Source: JBDLRH01 sp039800165 (GTDB taxonomy: Bacteria; Pseudomonadota; Gammaproteobacteria; Burkholderiales; Burkholderiaceae_C). Taken from it: DNA of 22,175 nt. Each line of letters starts with the position of its first letter. Within the stretch, counting starts at the first letter, position 1. The notes beneath the pieces were generated by a model. The model had not been told where the DNA came from, ran no database searches, and worked only from the letters and a program-made list of their open reading frames with translations. This document shows, piece by piece, positions 6,750 to 13,120 of this stretch. The position numbers and the translations under genes are program-made. The DNA is taken from NCBI GenBank assembly GCA_039800165.1, contig JBDLRH010000145.1:1-22175 (forward strand), given 5' to 3'.

Positions 6750-7564
6750 GTCGAGTCCCCCTGCTTCGGGATGCCGAACAGCCGCTCGAAATTGCGGCTG
6801 GTGACCTCGGCCACCGCCTCGACTGCCATGCCGCGCAACTCGGCGATCTGGCGCGCCACATGCGGCACATAGGCCGGCATGTTGGTCTTGCCGCGGTATG
6901 GCACCGGCGCCAGGTACGGGCTGTCGGTTTCGATCAGGAGCCGCTCCAGCGGCACCCAGGCCGCCACGTCGCGCAAGTCGGACGCGTTACGGAAGGTCAG
7001 GATGCCGGAAAAGGAGATGAAAAACCCGAGGTCGAGCGCCGCGCGGGCCACCTCGGCCGTTTCGGTGAAGCAGTGGAACACCCCGCCCGCACTGCCCCGC
7101 CCCCCGTCCTCGCCCTCCTCGCGCAGGATGGCCAGCGTGTCCGCAGAGGCTGCCCGGGTATGGATCACCAGCGGCTTGCCGCAGGCACGCGCCGCGCGGA
7201 TGTGCGTGCGAAAGCGCTCGCGCTGCCACTCCATGTCGGCCACGCTGCGCCCGCCCTTGCGCTCGTCCATCTGGTAGTAATCCAGACCGGTTTCGCCGAT
7301 GGCCACCACCCTGGGCAAGGCGGCACGCGCGATCAGGTCGCCGACGGCGGGCTCGGTCAGGCCTTCGGTGTCCGGGTGCACGCCCACCGTGGCCCACAGG
7401 TGCGGATGGTCGAGGGCCAGTCGGTGCACCTCGGCAAATTCTTCCATCGTGGTGCAGATGCACAGGGCGCGGTCGACCTGCGCGTCGCGCATCGCAGACA
7501 GCACCTCGGGCAGCCGCTCGGCCAGCCCGGGAAAGCTCAAGTGACAATGGGAATCAACGAACAT
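6746..7564 (-). CDS. TatD-family metal-dependent hydrolase (YcfH type)
   Basis: A 272-residue TIM-barrel metallohydrolase related to TatD DNases. Metal-binding positions are all visible: H6 and H8 in DSHCHL, E91 in IGETGLDYY, H135 in IHTR, H164 in FHCF and D214 in ETDSPYLAP. The family is believed to act as a 3'-5' or AP-type nuclease; the cellular role of the YcfH branch is not settled. The position downstream of tmk-holB is the same as that of ycfH in enterobacteria, which supports the YcfH branch rather than true TatD. The ATG at 7564 has only a distant AAGG in front. The gene overlaps the ankyrin gene by 4 bases. Confidence 0.93.
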   Translation of the reverse strand: MFVDSHCHLSFPGLAERLPEVLSAMRDAQVDRALCICTTMEEFAEVHRLALDHPHLWATVGVHPDTEGLTEPAVGDLIARAALPRVVAIGETGLDYYQMDERKGGRSVADMEWQRERFRTHIRAARACGKPLVIHTRAASADTLAILREEGEDGGRGSAGGVFHCFTETAEVARAALDLGFFISFSGILTFRNASDLRDVAAWVPLERLLIETDSPYLAPVPYRGKTNMPAYVPHVARQIAELRGMAVEAVAEVTSRNFERLFGIPKQGDST

Positions 7565-7621
7565 GGCCGCAATGATGCCTTGAGCGGGCCCGCGTCAGGG
7601 CTGCGGGGGCATGCGCACGCC

Positions 7622-7639
7622 GCGCCGCTGCAGCGGCGC
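7622..7639 (-). terminator. Perfect 18-bp GC palindrome directly after pilZ
   Basis: GCGCCGCTGCAGCGGCGC is a complete dyad ending one base before the pilZ stop codon. No T-run follows on the minus strand, so it is not a standard intrinsic terminator. It could be a transcript-end or processing hairpin between pilZ and tatD. Confidence 0.3.
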
Positions 7640-8008
7640 TCAGAGCGTCTGGGTGGGGCGGTCAGCTGCCAGCAGGCCACCGAGCGACTGCTCGATCTTG
7701 ACCTTGAGCTGGCGCGACTTGTCGTCGGACGGGAACTGGATGCCCACGCCCTGCGAGCGGTTGCCGGTGCTGCGCTGCGGCGTGATCCAGGCCACCTTGC
7801 CTGCCACCGGATGCCGCGTGGCATCGTCGGGCAGCGTCAGCAGCACATACACGTCGTCGCCGATCTTGTAGTCGCGGGTGGTCGGGATGAACAGGCCGCC
7901 GGAGCTGAACGCCGGGATATAGGCCGCGTAAAGGGCCGCACGCTCCTTGATGGCGAGCTGGATGACGCTGGGCCGTTGGGTGGCGGTGTGCGATGCGGGC
8001 ATGTGCAT
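7640..8008 (-). CDS. pilZ: PilZ domain protein (type IV pilus biogenesis type)
   Basis: A small protein of about 122 residues with the PilZ fold: VIQLAIKERAALYAAYIPAFSSGGLFIPTTRDYKIGDDVYVLLTLPDD, then GKVAWITP and GVGIQF. It lacks the RxxxR and (D/N)xSxxG signatures used to bind cyclic di-GMP, as the founding PilZ proteins of type IV pilus assembly do, so a pilus assembly role is more likely than direct c-di-GMP sensing. The context tmk-holB-pilZ-tatD is the classic one. The start is uncertain: ATG at 8008 or 8002, or TTG at 8023 which would almost touch the holB stop; none has a clear Shine-Dalgarno. The tail AADRPTQTL is typical of this branch. Confidence 0.88.
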   Translation of the reverse strand: MHMPASHTATQRPSVIQLAIKERAALYAAYIPAFSSGGLFIPTTRDYKIGDDVYVLLTLPDDATRHPVAGKVAWITPQRSTGNRSQGVGIQFPSDDKSRQLKVKIEQSLGGLLAADRPTQTL

Positions 8009-8023
8009 TCGAGTGTAAGCCAA

Positions 8024-9085
8024 CTACACAGCGCCGGTGCGGGTTGGCGGCCGCAGCACGCGGCGTGCACGCGACACCCAGGCCTCGAGTTGCAGGCCAG
8101 CCTGCACCGGGTGTTCCACCGCACGCGCTGCGGCTTGCAGTTCAGCCGACCAGGCTGACAGCGGCGCACGCTGGCTGAGCGGCGGCAGGTCGGCGGCTTC
8201 GAAGAAGCGCGGCGGCGCACCCGCCTGGCGCGCCATCAGGTCGTGGCACAGCTTCTGCATCGCATCGAGCGCGCGGGCGGCGGGCCAGCCGCCCAGCGCG
8301 GCAACCTCTCCACGCGCGAGCGCTTGCGGCAGCCGCTTCCATGCCTGCGCGTTGCAGCCCATGGCGGCCAGATCCAGCGCGGCTTGCGGCCGCCCGCCCG
8401 CTGCACGCAGCAGGGTCGCGGCTTCGGCAGCAGGCATGCCGTGCGCGCCCAGCCACGCCAGCGCCTCGGAGGCATCGGGCCAGGCCATCGTGTGCGTCAG
8501 GCAGCGACTGCGCAGCGTGGGCAACAGCAGATGCGCCGCCTCGCTGGCCAGAATGAAGCGTGTGCCCTGTGCACCGCCGGGCGGCTCTTCCAGCGTCTTG
8601 AGCAGCGCGTTGGCCGACACCGTGTTGAGCCGCTCGGCCGGATAGACCACGATCACCTTGCCCTGCCCTCGCCCGCTGGTGCGCTGCGCAAACTCCAGCG
8701 CCTCGCGCACCGCCTCCACACGGATTTCGCGGCTGGGCTTGCGGTCTTTCTCGTCGATGTCCTTCTGCGCTTTCTCATCGAGCGGCCAGCCGCGCTCGAT
8801 CAGCGTGACCTCCGGCATCAGCACGCACAGGTCGGCGTGGGTGCGCACCGCAATGCCATGGCAGCTCGGGCACTGGCCACACGGCTTTGTCCCCGGCGCT
8901 TCGCACAACCAGCTTGCGGCAAGTTCGATCGCCAGTTCGTACTGGCCCAGGCCCGCGGCGCCTTGCAGCAGCCAGGCATGGCCGGGCTTCGCGGCCAGTG
9001 ACTCGCGCTGGCGCGCCACCCACGGCATCGGCGGGGTCTGCGGCACTGGGAGCACCGGCGCGGAAGATTCAGCGTCTGCGGGCAT
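8024..9085 (-). CDS. holB: DNA polymerase III subunit delta'
   Basis: A 353-residue clamp-loader subunit that helps load the beta sliding clamp. It has the delta' hallmarks: a P-loop remnant GAAGLGQYE (43-50) without the lysine, meaning no ATP binding; a zinc module with C61, C69, C72 and C75 (CGQCPSCHGI); NALLKTLEEPP; and LLPTLRSRC in place of an active arginine-finger block. A charged insertion with EKAQKDIDEKDRKPSREIRV lies between the zinc module and the rest. The ATG at 9085 is the most likely start; the open frame continues upstream, but only through CTG and low-similarity codons, and no strong ribosome binding site is visible. It follows tmk by 68 bases. Confidence 0.93.
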   Translation of the reverse strand: MPADAESSAPVLPVPQTPPMPWVARQRESLAAKPGHAWLLQGAAGLGQYELAIELAASWLCEAPGTKPCGQCPSCHGIAVRTHADLCVLMPEVTLIERGWPLDEKAQKDIDEKDRKPSREIRVEAVREALEFAQRTSGRGQGKVIVVYPAERLNTVSANALLKTLEEPPGGAQGTRFILASEAAHLLLPTLRSRCLTHTMAWPDASEALAWLGAHGMPAAEAATLLRAAGGRPQAALDLAAMGCNAQAWKRLPQALARGEVAALGGWPAARALDAMQKLCHDLMARQAGAPPRFFEAADLPPLSQRAPLSAWSAELQAAARAVEHPVQAGLQLEAWVSRARRVLRPPTRTGAV

Positions 9086-9153
9086 GCGCGAAGCCAGGTG
9101 TGGAGTCAGGGGCGGAGCCAGGAGTGCAGTGAGGACCCAACAGGCGATGCCAC

Positions 9154-9843
9154 TCAGCTGCCCGCGCGGATGGCATTGCCGCCACCGGTGGCAGAGACCA
9201 TGATCGCCAGCCAGCCGCGACGCACCAGCGCGCTGGTGATCTGCTGCCAGACCTTGTGGCGTTCCTGCGCGGCGTCCAGCCGCACAAAGCGCTGCGGTGC
9301 GGCCTGCGCCCGCGCGGCATAGCCCTCGCGCACCGCGGCAAAGAACGCCGCGGGCTGCGATTCGAAGCGGTCGGGCACGCGCGCGCCTGCCAGGCGCTGC
9401 GCCGCGATGCCGGGGTCGAGATCGAACCACAGGGTCATGTGCGGCTCGCACAGGGCGCCGGCCGGTTGCCCCCGGCCCTGCACCCACTGCTCCAGCGTGG
9501 CCAGCACCAGCAGGTCGAATCCGCGACCGCCGCCCTGGTAGGCGAAGGTGGCGTCGGTGAAGCGGTCACACAGCACCACCGCGCCGCGCGAGAGCGCCGG
9601 CTCGATCACCCGCTGCACATGATCGCGCCGCGCCGCAAACACAAGCAGTGACTCGGTCAGCGGGTCCATCGCGTCGTTCAGGATCAGTGCGCGCAGCTTC
9701 TCGGCCAGTTCGGTGCCGCCCGGCTCGCGCGTGACCACCACTTCGCGGCCCTGCGCGCGGAACAGGCCAGCCACTGCCTCGATGTGGCTGGACTTGCCGG
9801 CACCGTCGATGCCTTCGAAGCTGATGAAAAGGCCTGGAACCAT
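9154..9843 (-). CDS. tmk: Thymidylate kinase
   Basis: Phosphorylates dTMP to dTDP in the cytoplasm, essential for DNA precursor supply. The protein has 229 residues. Walker A is GIDGAGKSS (11-19). TREPGGTELAEKLR (38-51), the CDRFTDATFAYQGGGRG motif (92-108) and a LID segment with RVPDRFE are all present, the last being the arrangement of E. coli-type enzymes. The C-terminus carries about 20 residues beyond the usual end (LAIMVSATGGGNAIRAGS). The ATG at 9843 lies 35 bases after the mltG stop and has no clear Shine-Dalgarno, so expression probably depends on the shared transcript. Confidence 0.95.
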   Translation of the reverse strand: MVPGLFISFEGIDGAGKSSHIEAVAGLFRAQGREVVVTREPGGTELAEKLRALILNDAMDPLTESLLVFAARRDHVQRVIEPALSRGAVVLCDRFTDATFAYQGGGRGFDLLVLATLEQWVQGRGQPAGALCEPHMTLWFDLDPGIAAQRLAGARVPDRFESQPAAFFAAVREGYAARAQAAPQRFVRLDAAQERHKVWQQITSALVRRGWLAIMVSATGGGNAIRAGS

Positions 9844-9878
9844 GCGGTCAATGATAGGGCGTGTGGGCGTCCAGGCGC

Positions 9879-10916
9879 TCAGGAGCCGCCGCCCTGCGCT
9901 GCCGCGGCGGCGCGCTGCCGGGCCGGCGCACGCTGATACCGATCGACCGCGCGGTTGTGTTCGTCCAGCGTTTCGCTGAAGTGCGAGCTGCCGTCGCCGC
10001 GCGCCACGAAATACAGCGCCTTCGATTCGGCGGGCTGCACTGCGGCCAGCAGCGCCGCGCGGCCGGGCATCGCGATCGGCGTGGGCGGCAGCCCGTTGCG
10101 GGTGTAGGTGTTCCACGGCGTGTCGGTTTGCAGGTCGCGCCGGCGCAGGTTGCCGTCAAACCGCTCGCCCATGCCGTAGATCACCGTCGGGTCGGTCTGC
10201 AGCGGCATGCCGATGCGCAGCCGGTTGTGGAACACGCCAGAGATCAGCGTGCGGTCTGCGGGTTTGCCGGTTTCCTTCTCGACGATGCTTGCCAGGATCA
10301 GTGCTTCTTCTGCGCTGCGCAGCACGCTGCGGGGGTCGCGGCGTTCCCAGGCGCGGGCCAGTTCGCGGTCCATCGCATGCATCGCGCGCTTGAGTACGGC
10401 CAGATCCGATGCGCCCTTGCCGTAGGTGTAGGTGTCCGGAAAGAAGCGACCTTCAGCGGCCCTGCCTGGGCGCCCGAGGGCGGCCATCAGCTGCGCATCG
10501 TCCAGGGCCTGGGTGTCGGGCTTGAGGTGCGGCTCGCGGCGCAGCGCGGCGCGCACCTGGCGCAGCGACCAGCCTTCGACCAGCGTCACCGCCTGCAATG
10601 ACTCTTCTCCGCGCGCGAGCTTGCGCAGCAGCGACACCGGCGTGGTGCCAGCCTCAATCTCATAGTTGCCCGCCTTGATGTCGCGCGCCTGTCCCGACCA
10701 GCGAAACCACTGGTAGAGCCATTCGCTGCGGGTGCGCACGCCGGCAGCCACCGCCGCGTCGGCCACACCGCGCGGCAGCGTGCCGGGCTCGATCACCAGT
10801 TCCAGCGGCGTGGTGGCCAGATCCAGCGGCCGGTTCAGCCACCAGCCCATGCCAGCGGCCGCCGCAAGCAGCATCGTCAGCAGGGAAAGAAGAGCCAGTC
10901 GGGTCCAGCGGGGCAT
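9879..10916 (-). CDS. mltG: Endolytic murein transglycosylase MltG
   Basis: A 345-residue inner-membrane enzyme that cuts nascent glycan strands and so helps set strand length. One N-terminal membrane segment (about 6-27, LALLSLLTMLLAAAAGMGWWL) is followed by a periplasmic domain with a LysM-like part (IEPGTLPRGVADAAV) and the YceG catalytic part. The catalytic glutamate is E213 in LASIVEKETG; LQTDPTVIYG and the TPWNTYTRNGLPPTPIAMPG block are conserved. The ATG at 10916 is chosen because the membrane segment starts at once; no Shine-Dalgarno is present, and a TATCAT -10-like element lies only 9 bases upstream, so the message may be nearly leaderless. First gene of the cluster, divergent from ygfZ. 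Confidence 0.95.
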   Translation of the reverse strand: MPRWTRLALLSLLTMLLAAAAGMGWWLNRPLDLATTPLELVIEPGTLPRGVADAAVAAGVRTRSEWLYQWFRWSGQARDIKAGNYEIEAGTTPVSLLRKLARGEESLQAVTLVEGWSLRQVRAALRREPHLKPDTQALDDAQLMAALGRPGRAAEGRFFPDTYTYGKGASDLAVLKRAMHAMDRELARAWERRDPRSVLRSAEEALILASIVEKETGKPADRTLISGVFHNRLRIGMPLQTDPTVIYGMGERFDGNLRRRDLQTDTPWNTYTRNGLPPTPIAMPGRAALLAAVQPAESKALYFVARGDGSSHFSETLDEHNRAVDRYQRAPARQRAAAAAQGGGS

Positions 10917-10939
10917 GCGCGGGCCATGATAATTGACGC
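10917..10939. promoter_or_regulatory. Compact divergent promoter between mltG and ygfZ
   Basis: Only 23 bases separate the two start codons. The single AT-rich stretch holds GATAAT on the plus strand (10928-10933), ending 6 bases before the A of the ygfZ ATG, and TATCAT on the minus strand (10931-10926), ending 9 bases before the mltG ATG. Each matches 5 of 6 positions of TATAAT. The -35 regions would fall inside the opposite genes and are poor. The spacing fits leaderless transcripts. Confidence 0.45.
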
Positions 10940-11950
10940 ATGCTGTCCGAGACCCTGCCCTCACCAACCACGCACCCGCTGCCAGGCGGCGTGTGCCGCC
11001 TCTCGCATCTGGGTGTGATTCGCGCGCAGGGGGAAGAGGCCGCGAAGTTCCTGCACGGCCAGCTCACCAACGACTTTGCATTGCTCGGGCCCACGCAAGC
11101 GCGGCTGGCTGCGCTGTGCTCGCCCAAGGGCCGCATGCTCGCCAGCTTTGTCGGGTTCAAGCGTGCGGCAGATGACATCGTGCTGGTGTGCAGCGCAGAC
11201 CTGCTGGCGCCCACGCTCAAGCGCTTGTCGATGTTTGTGCTGCGTGCCAAGGTCAAGCTCAGTGATGCATCGGCCGACCTGGCGGTTTGGGGCCTGACGG
11301 GCGATGCGGTGCCAGCGCTGGCCGGCGCGGCAGGGCAAGCGGACGCCGCGCCCTGGACCCTGGCCGCGCTGCCGGGTGGCGATGCGGCTGCGCAGCTTGG
11401 TCATGCGGTGCGGCTGTACCCGGCCGACGGCGTGCCGCGTGCGATGCGGGTCCAGCCCGCTGGCGAGACGCTGGCTGGAGTGGGCACCCAGCAGGAACTG
11501 CCCGAGCCCCTGTGGCTGTGGGGCGAGGTGCGCAGCGGCGTCGCGCGCGTGACCCAGCCGGTGGTCGACGCCTTCGTGCCGCAAATGCTGAACTATGAAT
11601 CGGTGGGCGGCGTGCACTTCCAGAAGGGTTGCTACCCCGGCCAGGAGGTGGTGGCGCGCAGCCAGTTCCGCGGCACGCTCAAGCGGCGCGCCTACCGGGT
11701 GCACATTCCTGCCGCTGCTTCTGTGGCGCTGCCAGCGGGCACCGAGGTGTTCGATGCCGCGGACGCGGAGCAACCGGTGGGCGAGGTGGCACTGGTTGCA
11801 GCAACACCGGATGCGACGCGCGGTGGCTTTGATGCGATCGCCTGCCTGAGCGTGGCGGCGGCCGATGGCCGCAGCCTTCGCGTTGGGTCGGCGTCGGGCG
11901 CCGAGTTGCGCATCGACACCCTGCCCTACGCGCTGCGTGACGATCTCTGA
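10940..11950 (+). CDS. ygfZ: YgfZ/GcvT-type folate-binding protein for iron-sulfur cluster enzymes
   Basis: A 336-residue protein that, with tetrahydrofolate, supports the making or repair of iron-sulfur clusters in certain enzymes such as MiaB. The N-terminal GcvT-like part reads LSHLGVIRAQGEEAAKFLHGQLTNDF, and the signature KGCYPGQE sits at residues 229-236 with its cysteine at 231. It lies back to back with mltG, an arrangement common in betaproteobacteria. No Shine-Dalgarno precedes the ATG at 10940; a -10-like GATAAT lies 6 bases upstream, which suggests a leaderless message. It converges on the patatin-like gene with a 55-base gap. Confidence 0.93.
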   Translation: MLSETLPSPTTHPLPGGVCRLSHLGVIRAQGEEAAKFLHGQLTNDFALLGPTQARLAALCSPKGRMLASFVGFKRAADDIVLVCSADLLAPTLKRLSMFVLRAKVKLSDASADLAVWGLTGDAVPALAGAAGQADAAPWTLAALPGGDAAAQLGHAVRLYPADGVPRAMRVQPAGETLAGVGTQQELPEPLWLWGEVRSGVARVTQPVVDAFVPQMLNYESVGGVHFQKGCYPGQEVVARSQFRGTLKRRAYRVHIPAAASVALPAGTEVFDAADAEQPVGEVALVAATPDATRGGFDAIACLSVAAADGRSLRVGSASGAELRIDTLPYALRDDL

Positions 11951-11970
11951 CGCAGCGCACAGCAGCGCGA

Positions 11971-12007
11971 CGCGGCTTTCGCGCCGACGCCGCAGCCGCG
12001 TGCGGCT
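11971..12007. terminator. GC-rich hairpins between converging ygfZ and the patatin-like gene
   Basis: CGCGGCT (11971-11977) pairs with AGCCGCG (11994-12000), and AGCCGC (11994-11999) can alternatively pair with GCGGCT (12002-12007). The two structures compete. Neither is followed by a T-run, so this is at most a weak bidirectional end signal. Confidence 0.3.
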
Positions 12008-13103
12008 ACAGCGTCTCCACCTGCGATGGATCGGGCTTGCGCAGCCACTGCGCAAATTCGTCGGCCAGCTGCTGCGCCGCCGATGCTGCAGCCGTCCACA
12101 CTTTCACGCGTGACGCCAGGTCGTTGCCGTAGCGGGTGAAGTCGGTGCGGTCGGGCAGCTTGCCGTTGGGCAGCGTGGCCACCCATTCGGTACGGGGCGC
12201 CAGCACCACCATGCGGTCCAGAAAGGGCGTGGCGCGGTGTCGCCACTTCAGCGCCTTGTCGAGCCAGCCGGGCACCACCGCTTTCTGGAAATGCGGATAC
12301 AGCACGATGCCGCCTTCGCCCGGCTGGTAGTCGAGGTGGAGGTGGTAGTCGGTGATGCCACCGTCCCAGTAGGCGCCGCGCGGCGCGCCAGGAATGTCGT
12401 GCACTGCGCGCAGCACAAAGGGAATCGAGCAACTGGCTTGCACCGCCGGGCGAAAGTTCGCCTCGGTCAGCGCGACCTGCCGCGTGGCGTAGTCATGCGT
12501 GCCGAACGGCAAGGGCACCGGTGGCGCCAGGGGCGCTGACGCGCCCTGGGCCGAGAACACCACCCGCTCCAGCCACGCGTCGAGCACACGCCGGTGCACC
12601 AGGTTGCTGGTGAACGCGCCCAGGTAGCCCAGCGGCGTGCCCACCGGGTGTTCGCGCGCCAGCAGCCCGCGGCCATGGGACGTCATCACATGCAGCCGCC
12701 AGCGCGGATGCGACAGCACCTCGCGCACGCGGCCTCCGTAGAACTGATCCAGCCCGGCACCGAACGCGGCGCTCACCTGGTCGGCACTGGGCCGCTTGCG
12801 TCCCGGCGGCACCTCGTAGTGCTGGTGGATGTAGTCGTGCTCGAGCCGGTGCAGTGCGGCCACGGGGTCGTTCAGGCAGGCGGTGGCCATGCGCCACGCG
12901 CCGATCGAGGCACCGACCAGATCGACAGGGTGCGTGCTGCGGGCCAGCCACTCGCCAAAGACGAAGCGGTCGATCGCGCCGAGGATCAGCCCCTTCGGGC
13001 CGCCCGCTGCGGCTGGAATGACCCGCACGTCGGCCGGCTGCAGCCCGTTGCGCTGGATCTGGCGAAGCGCCACAGGTCCGGCGTAGATGCGAAGGGCTTG
13101 CAT
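12006..13103 (-). CDS. Patatin-like phospholipase family protein
   Basis: A 365-residue protein with a patatin Ser-Asp dyad: nucleophile motif GASIG (64-68, S66) and DGG (247-249, D247). The expected oxyanion loop is present in the altered form AAGGPKGL (32-39) rather than the usual DGGGxRG, so this is a divergent branch. The family hydrolyses acyl ester bonds of phospholipids or neutral lipids. No signal peptide is visible, so it is likely cytoplasmic. The ATG at 13103 follows AAGG with a 5-base spacer and lies 17 bases after the tex stop, suggesting co-transcription with tex. The substrate cannot be predicted. Confidence 0.85.
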   Translation of the reverse strand: MQALRIYAGPVALRQIQRNGLQPADVRVIPAAAGGPKGLILGAIDRFVFGEWLARSTHPVDLVGASIGAWRMATACLNDPVAALHRLEHDYIHQHYEVPPGRKRPSADQVSAAFGAGLDQFYGGRVREVLSHPRWRLHVMTSHGRGLLAREHPVGTPLGYLGAFTSNLVHRRVLDAWLERVVFSAQGASAPLAPPVPLPFGTHDYATRQVALTEANFRPAVQASCSIPFVLRAVHDIPGAPRGAYWDGGITDYHLHLDYQPGEGGIVLYPHFQKAVVPGWLDKALKWRHRATPFLDRMVVLAPRTEWVATLPNGKLPDRTDFTRYGNDLASRVKVWTAAASAAQQLADEFAQWLRKPDPSQVETL

Positions 13104-13120
13104 GACTGCCTTGCCTCGTG

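Noticed and set aside
9102..9122. Imperfect GGAGTCAGG/GGAGCCAGG direct repeat between tmk and holB
   Set aside because: One mismatch in nine bases, only two copies, in GC-rich spacer; no sign of function.
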